From: Lotus japonicus
Taxonomy: Eukaryota > Streptophyta > Magnoliopsida > Fabales > Fabaceae
Assembly (NCBI RefSeq): GCF_012489685.1
Contig: NC_080043.1
Span: 57,186,289 to 57,250,288, forward strand
Direction of reading: 5' to 3'
Length of the DNA: 64,000 bases
The notes under the pieces are model-generated. The model saw nothing but the letters and a program-made list of their open reading frames with translations. It made no database searches and had not been told where the DNA came from. Of this stretch, positions 1 to 12,500 are shown one piece after another. A program made the translations under genes and the position numbers. Every line of letters starts with the position of its first letter. The stretch's first letter is position 1.

Positions 1-564
1 GCAAGTATTTGATGGTTGAAGTTATTTTATAATACTATTTATTTACTCCAGGTAAAAAGTAATTCTGAGTTGCCTCAAGTCCTGAAGACACTGATTGGGG
101 AAAGAGTTCCTCTTCAAAATTGAGAAATCAGCTGATCATGGTGCTAAGTATGATGATTCCTACAAGGTTAAGAAAGTATGTGCTGATAGAATGTGATTGA
201 TCTGTTCAAGGATGCTGACAAAGTTAACACTCCCCAAAGGGTACGATTCCAGATGATAAACTGTCCTTGGGCTGTCTATTTGAGTGCTTAACTTATTCTT
301 TTTATATGTATATGTACAGTCAATCAAGGTGTCCAAGTTCCCCAATTTGGAAGATGGAGAAAGTAGCAACACTTCTCCTGGTATGGGTGGAATCTATTCT
401 GGAAACAATCTGAGATTGATGCTGCTGTGAAGTCACTTGAGGACATATCTCCTTTAGGGAGTTTTGCTTCTCCATCCTTGGTTGAAGCCGATGATGGTGG
501 TGCTTCCTGCCCCAAACCTGCCAAGAAACTAAAGATGAAGTGTGTGAAAATAGAGAAGGAGTAG
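1..564 (+). pseudogene. RPA1-like gene, decayed C-terminal fragment
   Basis: The + strand carries pieces of the C-terminal part of a replication protein A large-subunit-like (RPA1/DUF223) protein. Around 65-120 it reads as a segment ELPQVLKTLIGERVPL, typical of the last OB-fold of plant RPA1-like proteins. A shifted frame near 170-235 reads KVKKVCADRM-like sequence. A final open stretch at 409-561 ends in a Lys-rich tail KKLKMKCVKIEKE before a stop at 562-564. The pieces lie in different frames with stops between them and the upstream part is outside the window, so this is a pseudogene or an unresolved spliced 3' end. It is parallel to the intact RPA1-like gene 2 kb downstream and may be an older copy of it. 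Family assignment is by motif resemblance only. Confidence 0.5.
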
Positions 565-2623
565 TCATGAATGGTAGAACTTTGCCTCGACTTGCTGGGG
601 TTTAAATAATGCAGTTGGTTGTTTCAATGATGTTACATTCTTACCAATGTATCACATTGTTCGTTTGTTTGTTTCTTTCCTTTTATGTTAGTGAACTGCA
701 TTGTGGTGAAGGTCTTTAGGTACTACTGTAATTTGTGTAGTGTATTTTGTGTAGTGTATGTTTACTAAAAACTGAGATGTGTTTACTTAGTTATGTCTAG
801 GAGTGTGTGCTAACTAGCTCCATTATATGTATTAGTGTCTACTAAGCTATCTCCAGTAGGTAGAATGTGTACTCCATGTGCCTTAGAATGAAACTATTGC
901 TGCATGTATTCAATGGGTTTAATGGATGTAAGCATTGTGTTATAAAAGATGATGTTGTTCAGTTTTTTCCTGCCTTTGCCTTTTCTATTATCTTATTTAA
1001 GCATGTAGTATACAACTTATGAGGAATATATGTACATCATGGATCAAAGATATCAATCTTCAATTATAATCGTCATAGATTATAAGATTCACTAAGAATG
1101 TAACTTTGCCAATGTGAGTAAATGTATGGGACATAGAAAGGGAAGAAATGCAAGATTCATCATCATGTCATTTTATTCATCATATAGACTAAATAATACA
1201 TATGTGTACTAATTCAATATTTGTTAATCCACATACTGGATTAAGACATGCATGATGGCTCATCACTAATCCAAAGAGACTAGGTGTTAACAAAGTGAGC
1301 TAAGCTGATATCCATTAGCAGGACACAAAATTAATCTGAGCCCCAAAACTGAGACAAACAAAGCACACAAATTTTCTAAACTAATAATAAATCACATGTA
1401 TTCTATAATACTTACACAATTAGCAAATAATACCACCATTGGATATCTTAATCTAATTGAAAACATGGCAATTCAAAATGCAATGGCACTCTATTGGATA
1501 TCTTAATCTAATTGAAAACATGGCAATTCAAAATGCTCATTGTACTATATTTTGAAATCAAATTTTTGGTGATTACGTAGTTATCTACTAACCCAACAAA
1601 TTATTGTTTTTATTGTTATATTTTTTTAAATAATATGTTTAGAAATCTTTTAATTTGCTATAGGTAAATAATTTAAACTGGATAAATTTGTTATGAATTA
1701 CAATTTTTGAATCAAATCATTCCTTTTGCACTTGATTTTCAAATCAAACATTGTGTGAACAATTTTTTAATCAATCACCGAATAAGTATAGGTTGTTACT
1801 GTTTTTTTTTTAAACAATAGAAGCAGGAATATATTAATTTGTTATAGACAAGTATTTTAAACTGAATAATTCTGTTACCAATTACATATTGATATGGTTG
1901 TAAAATTATATAATTGATAGACTTTTGGAGTGGAGTTAAAAAATCATAAAATTCTAATGAGCACTAAGCAGATGATTTTTTGGTATTTGAAGACACGTTT
2001 ACAATACAGTAGAGGAACTCCTTGACTCATGGCAGATACGTGTTCTGAAGCTATGCTCCAAGCAAATTTTGCATCCAATCTAGCATCATTTTAATCCTTA
2101 TGCAACTGAACGAGATACATCAAAATTCCAGTCGAACATATCTCACGATTAGGTGAAGATGATGATAACTGAGTTGATGGTTTGTTGTTGCTTTTGCATC
2201 CATGGCAGAGTGACCATACTGTACAGTGTAGAAAAGTGCAGCTCCTTCAGTCAGTGTTAGTTCCCCAACTAACTTTAGTTCATCCATGATTGAAGTCCTA
2301 TCTGGTTTAGTTTGCTTAGTTAGATGGCTTAGTCCAACGTGAAACCATCTCCTCAACTAGAAGGGGTTATTGTTTTATTACTTTTAGGGCTGAGTATCAA
2401 ATCAGTATCACAAGTAGCCCCAATTTAGGGATTTTACAGCAGGTAAATCTCCTCTCTGGATTTGTTGTACTTCCTCCTCTCATTTTTTTTAATCAAAATT
2501 CTTATGCTAACCCATAGTACAGTTTTTGAATAAAAAACTAATTTTTCTCTGTTATATATAGTTCAGTGTTGCTTAGCCAAGACACCCTCTATTACTGTTT
2601 GGTTTTATTCAGTTGCATAAACT
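565..2623. other. AT-rich spacer without a convincing gene
   Basis: About 2 kb of AT-rich sequence separates the RPA1-like fragment from the RPA1-like gene. I see no supported coding region, tRNA or terminal structure in it. The only clear structure is a short direct duplication listed separately. If the Helitron starts in this stretch, its 5' TC terminus is not recognisable by eye. Confidence 0.5.
1438..1536. repeat. 44-bp perfect direct repeat
   Basis: Positions 1438-1481 are repeated exactly at 1493-1536, offset 55 bp with 11 bp between copies. This looks like a local slippage or double-strand-break-repair duplication in non-coding DNA. No coding role is visible. Confidence 0.85.
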
Positions 2624-5600
2624 ATGCCTCTTCTCCTTGATGCATGTGATAGTGTTAGGGAATTTTGCAGGCAAGATAAGCCATGGAGAATTAAGGCACG
2701 TGTGATTAGATTGTGGGAACTTTCTCAAGAACTGAGTTCAATGAACTTTTACTCTATGGAGATGATACTCCAAGATATTAAAGTAAGAGTAATAACAGCC
2801 ATATAATAAACCTTCATATTTAAAGACAAACTATGTTGTTTATTGTGCTGTTCTGTTATTTTCCAGAATATGCTGTTGTTATTAAGTTGTTATTTTGTTT
2901 CCTTTTTATGTACACAACTTAAATATGATGCTTATTCTGCTGGTGTGATGTTTAATGTAGGGGGACAAAATGCATGGAGTTGTCTGCAAGAATCATTCAC
3001 TAAACCAGGTTGTTACAGAGGGTTGTGCATACATAATACATGGAGTCAAGGTGATTTGGAATGATGGTACCTATCACTTTATGGGTCAGAAACTGAGGTT
3101 GCTATTCAGCAGTTCCACCATGTTTATTCTTACTGAAGACAAGAGAATCTCTCTGGATGGTTTGTCTTTTCTTGACACAAGACAAATCCAACGTGTCAGG
3201 AATCCCACTCAACCTTTAATAGGTAAATTACATTTTTTAAGGAAAAATTTGTTGCATTTTAATGGTGCTACCAGATTTAATCTGCATAAGACCTCTAGAC
3301 ACCTGCACTGTTACTCAAAAAACAATAACTTAGCAGTATGCATTATAGTTCAGTTAGTAATGGTGTGTATCTCTGCAGATATTATGGGGATGTTGACTGC
3401 TGCTTCAGCTGAGAGGATTTGGATAAGGGATGCTGTTTTGCAGAAAATGATTGTTGTTGATCTACAAGACACAAAGTCAGGAACAAAACCTATAATACCA
3501 TCTTCAAACTTATTTAAGATTCAGCTTTTTTATGATGAGTATTCTGTTGTACAGGGGTTCTATAAGGGTTGTTATAATAGGTGATCATGCTGAGTTTTTG
3601 AGCAACTTCCTTTGCTCTAACTGGACACGAAGGCCTATACTGGCACTCCAACTTGTGAGAGTTAAGATAGAACAAGGTTATTCCATATTTTCTACTTCCA
3701 CTACTGATCTAATTGTTTTCATTATAAACTGGGTTCTTAATTTGTATCACTAACACTATTCATGTTTTGCAGATAAGTTATATGTGTTTTCAATGGCACC
3801 TGTGTCCAGGCTTTTTGTGAATCCAACTTTTGATGGTGCTCTGGATTTGGTTGATAGGTATAAACCTGTAAACATTATACATTTATCTTATTGACATGGT
3901 CTAACTATTTATGAAAATTTCAGACTAGAGGCTATGGGTGTAAGGCAAGCTGAACCAGTTGAATATATTTGGCCCAATGAAGATCAGTCTCATATCAGAG
4001 ATGAGATGCTTAGTCTTTACCCTAGGAAAACAATCACCCAACTCATAGAGACCACTGAGGTTTGGACTAAGATTAGTTTTCTTACATCTATCCTTTTTCT
4101 GATACCATGATATCTAACATCTAAATTCACCATGTATAAACAGGATGGAATATTCGTTGTTCACGCTGGAATTGTTGGTTTGATCAGAGATGGTCATTGG
4201 TCTTATCCCTCCTGCCGATGCTATGCTGAACTTCTTGGATTAGGTGGTAGATTTGAATGCTTGAAATGTGGCAGAATTGTAGGAAATATGCAAAGAAGGC
4301 ATGGATTTATTCATAAAATTAATTACTGCAAGTTTATCTATATGATTAAAACAACCATAAGGATATTTACTAATCAATGAGATTACAATCTGTTTAGGTA
4401 CCGGCTGAAACTTGAGGTCTTTGATGGCTATGCCAGTTCCATATTTGTGCTGCATGACTCTGAGACTAGACATTTTATGAATTTATCATGCGAGGATTTG
4501 ATTCTGAATATGCAGGTATTCATATAAAATTAGATTATCTCATTCCATCATGAAGTCTAATATATCTGTATGCCAAAGATTTAATGATATCAATTACAGC
4601 AATCAATGGAGGACCCATTTGAGGAGGACTACCCAGCTGTACTTGAAGAAAAAATTGTTGGTAGGGAGGTGTTATTCCAAGTCAGAAATGATTGTTCATA
4701 TCAATTCAATGGGGGTGAATGTTTTGATGTAATGAGAATATGTGAAGATCATCAACTCATTGATGAGTTCCACAACTTGCAGCTGGTTGTTACCCCCAAG
4801 AAGGTATTGAAAATTAAATTAACTTTGCAGCTCTTATTCTTAATTCTGCACTACTACTGTATACATTAGACATAAGTAATGAACCTGCACTAATTATTTC
4901 TGATTTTTGTACAGTCCATATTCAAACCAAAGTTCTCTGTGATTGATCCAACACCTAAGAACCAAGAGAATGTGATAAATAGTTCAGTAAATTCATCTGC
5001 TACTGAGGGCAGGAGAGATTATGCAATTGTAAAACCACCAATCAAGAGGAAGCTGATTCTTGACATGGATGATGGGCATGATGAAGTAACTCATGGATGC
5101 AAGGACAGTATGCAGTATCTGAAGAAGCATTCTGTCTCTCATGATGGTGTAGTAGCTGCTAACAATATCAGTGTTCAAGAACATATGTCTGACACGAATT
5201 ACAGTGCAGATCATTGGGTTTCACAAGTGGTTGAAGAAATGAAAAATTGTACTGATGCTGAAAGGGCTGCTAAGGAACTAGCTCATATAATCAAGGAAAG
5301 GAATGCAAAAGAAAAAGGGAAGGGGCTGTTAAATGAGTTAGGAGCTGAAGTTTTTTATGAACATGAGAACCATACACCCAAATATGCTGCTGGAGTTGCA
5401 TCCAATTCAAGTACAAATTATGCAAAGGTTGGATTGAACAGTGACTCAGTGACTGATGATTTAGCAGCTGGATTTGAATTTATTGAAAAGTCAGAGGCTG
5501 AGTCTTTCATTCCAGGGATTGGTGGAAGTAATGCAGCATCACTTGATGTTTTTCAACTACCTGAGAACTTTGATAGCCTGTATAAAACTGCAATTATTGA

Positions 5601-5733
5601 TGAAATTATGAATTTGGGTGTATCCGGACAGAACTCAGTTGACATCTGTTGTGATGATGATGCTATGCTTGGTCTTGATGGATGGATTGAGATCAATGGA
5701 ATTGGGACTGAAGACCATTTGTTCCAGCCTTAA
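2624..5733 (+). CDS. RPA1-like single-stranded DNA-binding protein, ten exons
   Basis: Predicted relative of the replication protein A large subunit, which binds single-stranded DNA through OB-folds. RPA-like genes are often carried by plant Helitrons. Proposed exons: 2624-2782, 2961-3222, 3379-3475, 3555-3676, 3773-3857, 3924-4059, 4144-4298, 4398-4515, 4600-4803 and 4915-5733. Joined, they give one frame of 718 codons. An OB-fold segment lies in exons 1-4 (motifs LQDTK and DHAEFLSNF). Exon 7 has the C-terminal zinc-ribbon cysteines (SCRCY, then FECLKCG), followed by an RYRLKLEVFDG strand. The long last exon is acidic and Ser/Asn-rich. All introns are GT-AG except intron 7, which needs a GC donor at 4299-4300 to keep frame. 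The start is the first ATG giving the expected N-terminus. Orientation matches the Rep-helicase gene downstream. A Helitron gene is likelier than a host RPA1. Confidence 0.75.
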
Positions 5734-7889
5734 TGAGAGTGGTGCCCTTTGTAGTATTTTATGTCTTCTATTAGGTATGTTGTCTTCCATTAGGGAAGAG
5801 TGCTGTTATATCATGTCATCTATTTCAAATTCCAGGAAGCAATCTTTTGAACGTGTGATATTATTTTATCATCTAATTGCATGATATATATCATGCATGG
5901 GTGATATGTATGTATCACATGTGTTTGTTGCTGTCCTTCTAAATTGACTATGTAGTATGTAATCTAGGTCTCTCTGTAATTTAGGATGATGTCTTCAAGT
6001 AGTGAAGATTGTTGTTAGTTTCTGTTATGTCTTTAAATTTCCACAAAGCAATCTTTTGAGTGTGTGATATTATGTTATCACATACCTGCAAGCATCACAT
6101 GTATTGCATGGGTGATATGTATGTATCACATGTGTTTGTTGCTACTGTCCCAATCAACTATGTAACCTCTGCTCTTCATGAATATATTGACAGGTCTTTG
6201 TTTTCTTAGCTATCCATATTCCTTATTTTTTCTAAGTCTCTTTTCTCTTTATTACATTCCCTGTTAATTTGCTTCCTCCATTGAATGATCTATATGAAGA
6301 TGGTTAAAAGTGCAGTGCACTTTTATGGTTGTTGTGATCCTACTGTAAAGTTAAAAAGAATATATTTCCCACTTACTCCTTATTTCCCTCTTAATTAGAT
6401 TAACACTAATTGTGTGAATTGACAAACACCACCAAGTATCATATGCCACGAGTTCCATACTACAATGGCAGAATGTAACACTTGAATCACAGTAAAAATA
6501 TAAAAGGAGTGAATCTTAAGAATAATCTAATATTAAGATTTTCTCCAACTTTGAATTTTTATCAGATTAAAGGGAGGGAAATTGTTATTAATTGAGGACA
6601 GTGCTGTAATGTTCCATATTTGAGTCTGATGTTAGATTATTTAAAATGAAAATTGAGTCATTAGAAGTTCTTTTCCAGACTAAATTGGTTTAGTAGCTCT
6701 AGATAATTGAAAACCAACATGGCTGAAAGAAGATTGAAGATACTGACAAAGTTTGAATTCTATTTTTCTTCATATATGTTACTATAAGAATTATACTCAT
6801 ATACTAACAATTGCACAAATGTTGGTTTCTGATTTGTTTCATCATAGCTCAAAACATCCGTTTTTTGCTATCCATATCTAATATTTAAAGATAAATCATA
6901 TTTAGCATTTGCTCATAAACAACTGTTTTTTGTCCTATATGGATTCTCTCTCATGCTATATGATAGCTTGATAGATGATACACCCAATATAGCTTCCTAA
7001 TCATAGTATCAGTAGATGTGCAGCAGCTATAGATTTGGAGAAGATATGGTAAGAGGTATGCTTCCACCATCTGAATTGTATATAAGTCTAATACTTTGTA
7101 CTCATCTTCACCATAACCAAACAATCACCTTCTTAATTTTGTGCGGATTTTTCATGCAATACAACTGATACTACTTTAATCTAGAATCAGTAGGAGTTTC
7201 CCACGTCCAGCAAAATGAAACCCACCCTGAATGGTGAGCCTAACCCAAATTATAGATTTTTGTTCTTGAACTGATATATTTCAGTTCTAATTTAATCATC
7301 CTTATCTACTTTAAGGAATCATGGTTGCAGTTTTGTTTTCCCCCTTTTACTAAGTAAATTTACACATGCATGGATGAATGATGTTATCAATGATTCACAT
7401 CACATCCAATCTTCATCAATGTCTATTTGCTTTAAGATATTAATCAACAGAAAAGAAATCAGGCAACTGGTAGGAGTAAGTTGTTGATTTTAGTGAGTCT
7501 GAAGCAGAGTTTGTTAGTAACGTTCTTTGTAAATTAAAATATGGAGTGGTGTTTAGAGTAGAAGTAGCTATCTATTTTTCAAGATCTTTGCCTGCTATTT
7601 AAAGATCACTGCAAACCTCCTGCAAAATACTTAATTAATGTGTTGTTGGCAATGTCTGTTGTAAAATGCATATCATTCCATATCATCAACGGCCTTATGT
7701 TATCAACATGTTCAATCAAGAGATACAATTTATCCTATCTCCATATTCATTCATCAATATCCTCTCATCATATTTTGATTCTGATTTCTTCTGATAAATG
7801 GACAATATATCATCATCATTATTGTGAATGTATCATGATTAATGATGTAGTCTAATATAATTTCCTTCTTATGATTAATCACAGATACA
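5734..7889. other. Non-coding spacer between RPA1-like gene and Rep-helicase region
   Basis: AT-rich Helitron interior. Apart from a diverged duplication of about 100 bp just after the RPA1-like stop codon, I find no supported gene. Short ORFs here lack family features and are not reported. Confidence 0.5.
5895..6143. repeat. 38-bp direct repeat within a larger duplicated 3' flank
   Basis: A 38-bp block at 5895-5932 recurs exactly at 6106-6143 (offset 211 bp). The similarity extends upstream in weaker form (GCAATCTTTTGA near 5839 and 6050). Both copies contain self-complementary TGATA/TATCA stretches. They lie just downstream of the RPA1-like stop, so they may belong to its 3' UTR. Confidence 0.8.
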
Positions 7890-8243
7890 ATGAACTTACA
7901 TCTTCATCAGTTGAGCACATCATCCAACCAGATCACAGGTTTTACATCTTCATCTATAATGCCCCCCCAAGATAGAAGTAATCTGAAAATAATCCATGGC
8001 AAAACAATCAAATTTTCAGGTCAGGTTAGAAGTAAGGGCAAACGCAAGCAACCAACATCTAATCCCACTCCCCGACGATCGCGCAAAAGAACTGATTTTA
8101 GTAAGTTTTAGTATCCTTAATAGCTGCAACATATTAACTATATGTCCAACTTTCCTTTTACTAATTAAATAGTATGGTTATTTATTTTGTAGTGTTACCT
8201 TGGCAGCTGCCCGATCAACAATCAAGCTCCAATACTTACTCAG
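7890..8243 (+). CDS. Possible 5' exons of the Helitron Rep-helicase gene
   Basis: Two short exons can be proposed. The first is 7890-8100: it starts at an ATG just after an acceptor-like CACAG, is Ser/Thr/Lys/Arg-rich with a basic RRSRKRTDF end, and has the donor GTAAG at 8101. The second is 8193-8243, reading MLPWQLPDQQSSSNTYS, with the donor GTATTT at 8244. The joined frame stays open. Plant Rep-helicase genes commonly begin with a poorly conserved Ser/Thr/Pro-rich region of this kind, and the main exon at 9578 starts with an in-frame acceptor and more Ser/Thr codons, so these pieces may be its start. I could not connect 8243 to 9578 with a unique exon chain. They could instead be a separate small gene or chance ORFs. 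Confidence 0.35.
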
Positions 8244-8370
8244 GTATTTCAAATGCTGTAACAATTTGTCCATTATTTGTTTCCTAATTCAGTATATTTT
8301 CTGTTCTTTAGCCAAAGTATGTTAACTACATAATTTTAGATTACATGTTTATTGGGTTTTATGTGAATTG

Positions 8371-8462
8371 ATCTGCAGCATCCACACCATACATTAATTA
8401 GAATAGCTAATTAGGTATGACTTTATCCACAAATTCTGCATATCTGCAGCATCCACACCATA
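8371..8462. repeat. 21-bp direct repeat carrying an acceptor-like CTGCAG
   Basis: The block at 8371-8391 recurs exactly at 8442-8462. Each copy contains CTGCAG followed by CATCCACACC, which would make a plausible splice acceptor and the start of a Ser/Thr/Pro exon. The duplication may therefore have copied an exon start of the Rep-helicase leader. Confidence 0.7.
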
Positions 8463-9577
8463 TCTTAACTCTTCTATTGATAGTTTGTTAATTTTAAACT
8501 AGAGATTCTTTTATTTTTTAATCATAGGTATAGCACATGCTCACCTGATAAACCCATAGGATCACACTTTGCCATCTCCCTATCTCAAATCGGTTACCTC
8601 CTCATCAATGTGACATCACTTTTCTCCTTTTGTATTCAAAATCACCTCTGATCATTCTCTACAACCTTTAAATACATATGTGAAATAAAGCTCATTCATA
8701 CCTACACAAAAGTAAGCCTGGATATCATGTTTACTATTGGGAGGTTTACTCTTCACTTTGATGTAGGACATTTGATCTTAGAAGTTCTTCTGCCTATTCC
8801 CTTGCTCTAGATTCTTTTCCTTTTCTCTCAATAGTGCAAGGCTAAATCATCACTTATATGTATGTATCATTGGTGTTAGATAACCCCCAGAAGCCACTAC
8901 AAAAGAGCTATTTAACAGCACTCATGCTCAAGGCCAGCTTCACATATACCACCCCTTTTGTTACCCAGGTCAAGATATGGTAATACCAAGCTAGAAATTC
9001 ATGAATATGTTTCCTTTGCCATAATCTCATTCAGCTGGTGGCTCATCTAGATAACTGTAGTTATTTACAACAATAAATTTTGATGAATCTTCACATGGAG
9101 TGGAGAGATACCTCATGCAAATAGAAACGCATCAAAGTTGAAAACTATTATTTAGTGTCCAAATATTTAACCAATGTGATAAATCCACAGAGATACCAAA
9201 GACTTAGCAATGTACATAACTCATGAGAACATTGAAATTTGCTTGATGAATGGTTCTGTAACAGATGCCATTGTCTAACTCATCCATACATTTTTGAAAA
9301 TCAGTTGGCTTGATCAATAACTCATGAGAATATGAACTTAGGAATGACAAATCATTTTTAATCTTTGAAGTAGATATTTCAAAATTAGTTTGCATTATTG
9401 CCAGCTTAAATATCCTTTGTGTGTATATACTTGGTAGGGCTGAGAGCTAATCCCGCAACAAACCATTGCAATGAAGGAGTTAATTGTGAAGACTACCATG
9501 AAACAAACATAATTTTTGCTGAGTCTGAATTTCTAGGTAATGCTTTTGTCCTTGCATCATGTTTGTGTGTTTTTTAG
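8463..9577. other. Spacer or unresolved intron upstream of the Rep-helicase core
   Basis: About 1.1 kb of AT-rich sequence without a supported ORF. If the exons at 7890-8243 belong to the Rep-helicase gene, this stretch holds one or more introns and perhaps small exons that cannot be fixed by eye. Confidence 0.4.
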
Positions 9578-12500
9578 CAATCAACAAGTTCATTATCTCT
9601 AATGTCCTTTGCAACAGAATATATTGACCTTGGCGATATGAGTAACAAATGCAAACACTGTGATGCAATGTTTTGGTCCGGAGAACGGTTAAAAAATGCA
9701 AGCAAATCATCGAAGTCTAATTGTTCGCTATGTTGTATTAAAGGAAAAATTAAACTACCCTTAATGAAGGATCCTCCCAAGTTGCTGCGAGACTTATTAG
9801 AAGGGATTGATCCGCGCAGTGGGCACTTCCTTGAGCACATACGTACATATAACAGCATGTTTTCTTTCACATCAATTGGTGGCAAGGTTGAAGGACAGAT
9901 TAATGATGGAAGTGGTCCTCCTCAATTTATAATCAGTGGGCAAAATTATCATCGAATAGGAAGCCTCATTCCTAACGAAGGAGACACACTAAAGTTTGCT
10001 CAATTATATATATATGATACAAAGAACGAGGTTGCCAATAGGATGAATCACTTTAGGTATATTCTTAATCTTTATTAGATACTCTTTAACCATGTAGTGT
10101 TTTTTTGTCATATCTCATTATTTTTTATATAAATATATTTATATATATGTGTATATGTAATTAGTGAACTCACACGAAGATCACCTACTGACCCGACTTT
10201 AGTTGCGGAGTTGATGGTGATGATTGATCAGGAGAATGTGCTCGCTAAGAACTTTAGAAGAGTTCGTGACCATATAGAAGCAGGATCAACACCTAATATT
10301 GCATTGAGATTGTTTAGAGATCATTCAAATGAGAATCGAACGTATGATTTGCCAACAAATGACGAGATTGCAGCCCTTATTGTCGGTGATTTTGATAGCT
10401 CTGATTGTGGGCGTGATATTATATTACGCACCAATAGTGGTAGTATGCAAAGAATATACGAGACACATGTGTCATTTCTCCCCTTGCAGTATCCGTTGAT
10501 ATTCACAAATGGCAGAGGTGGATATTCGAGAAAGTTCAAACTTAATAAGAACAGCACCAAATCCAAACAATGGAAACGGAAGAAGGTTTCATTACGTGAA
10601 TGGGTTGCGTTTAGATTGCAAGAGAGGGATCACGAGTGCAAGAGCATTCTTCGGTCTAGGAGACTATTTCAACAATTTATTGTTGATTGCTATTCTATGG
10701 TTGAGTCTTCTAGATTGTTTTATTTACGAAGAAACCAAAACAAGATTCGTAAAGATTTTTTATCAGGCGTTGAAGAAGCAGTTGATCGTGGTGACACTGA
10801 TGCAGCTACCCTTGGAGCAAGGATTGTATTGCCATCATCATTTACTGGTGGTAGACGTTACATGTTTGACAATTGCCAAGGAGCAATGGCAATATGTAGG
10901 ACATTTGGATATCCTGACCTTTTTTTAACTATCACTTGCAATCCAAAATGGCCAGAGATTCAGCGACATACTAGCAAGTATGGTTTACAAGCTTATGATC
11001 GTCCAGACGTTGCATGTAGGATATTTCACATGAAGCTAAATTCCCTAATGACAGATTTTAAGAAAGGAGATTTCTTTGGCAAAGCTATAGCAGGTAATTA
11101 TCCTGATGACACATATATGCATATGTAGTTACCGCTCATAGGCAGTTACTCATTTTACATTTGCTAACTAATATTATTTTTATTTATCTTAGGTATGTAC
11201 ACTATTGAATTCCAAAAGAGAGGCCTACCGCATGCACATATTTTGTTGTGGCTGCATCCGTTAGACAAATTGAATACAATTGAAAAGATTGATTCAGTAA
11301 TATGTGCTGAACTTCCAGATCCAGTAAAATATTCGAAACTGTTTGAACTTGTGTCAAGCATGATGGTTCATGGACCATGTGGGTTGAGCAATAAGAGCTC
11401 CCCTTGCATGAAAAATGGCAAGTGTTCCAAATTTTTCCCAAAAAAATTTGTTGATGTTACCTCCTTTGATAATGATGGTTTCCCTATATATAAAAGGAGA
11501 AGAACCGGGGTCACAACTAATAGGAGAGGTGTTGAATTGGACAATAGGTTTGTCGTACCTTACAATGCGAAGTTACTTATGAAATACCGCGCGCACATCA
11601 ATATTGAATATTGCAACAAATCCAATTGCATAAAGTACCTCTTCAAGTACATAAACAAAGGAGTCGATAGAGTTACTGTGTCAATGTCATCTGGAGTACC
11701 AGCTGCTAATGGACTAGAACAAGTTGACGAAATTCAACAATACTATGATTGTAGATATCTCTCACCGTGTGAATCAATTTGGAGATTATTTAAGTATGAC
11801 ATCCACCACAAATGGCCACCTGTGAAGAAACTCAGATTCCACCTACCACGGAAACAAACAGTTATTTTCAAAGATCATGAAGCTATCGAGGATGTGTTTA
11901 AAAGAAATGTCAAGAAGAAAACAATGTTTTTAGCGTGGATGGAATCAAACGTGAAATATGAGAATGGAAGAGGATTAAAGTATATTGAGTACCCTTCAGA
12001 ATTTATATATGATCGTGCTAAGCGGGAATGGAGACCTAGAAAGAGAGGGTACTCAATTGGAAGAATGAACTTCGTCCCCCCCGGTACTGGAGAATTATAC
12101 TACATGAGACTATTATTAAATGTTCAAAGAGGTTGTACCAGCTTTGAAGATATAAGATCTGTCAATAACATAATATTTGACACATTCAAAGGAGCGTGTG
12201 CTGCGTTAGGTCTCTTAACAGATGATCGCGAATGCGTTGATGGCATACTTGAGACAGCTCAACTCAGATCTGGCCCATACTTGAGAGGTTTATTTGTAAG
12301 GCTCTTATTGTCCAACACAATGACGGATCCTCTAAATGTGTTTGAGAAATCATGGAAGCTTCTTGCGGATGGCATTATATACGAAAGAAGAAATTTTTTG
12401 AACACCCCAGGTTATTCTTTAAATTATATTTTTATCTGTACGTATTTGATATTGTTTATGCACTATGTTAACCTATTAATGTTATGTATTTCACAGATTT

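Noticed and set aside
2120..2356. 78-residue minus-strand ORF upstream of the RPA1-like gene
   Set aside because: No recognisable family, promoter or splice context. Length is within chance for AT-rich DNA.
8656..8662. TCTCTAC as Helitron 5' terminus
   Set aside because: It is preceded by T rather than A, lies between possible RepHel exons, and has no supporting similarity.
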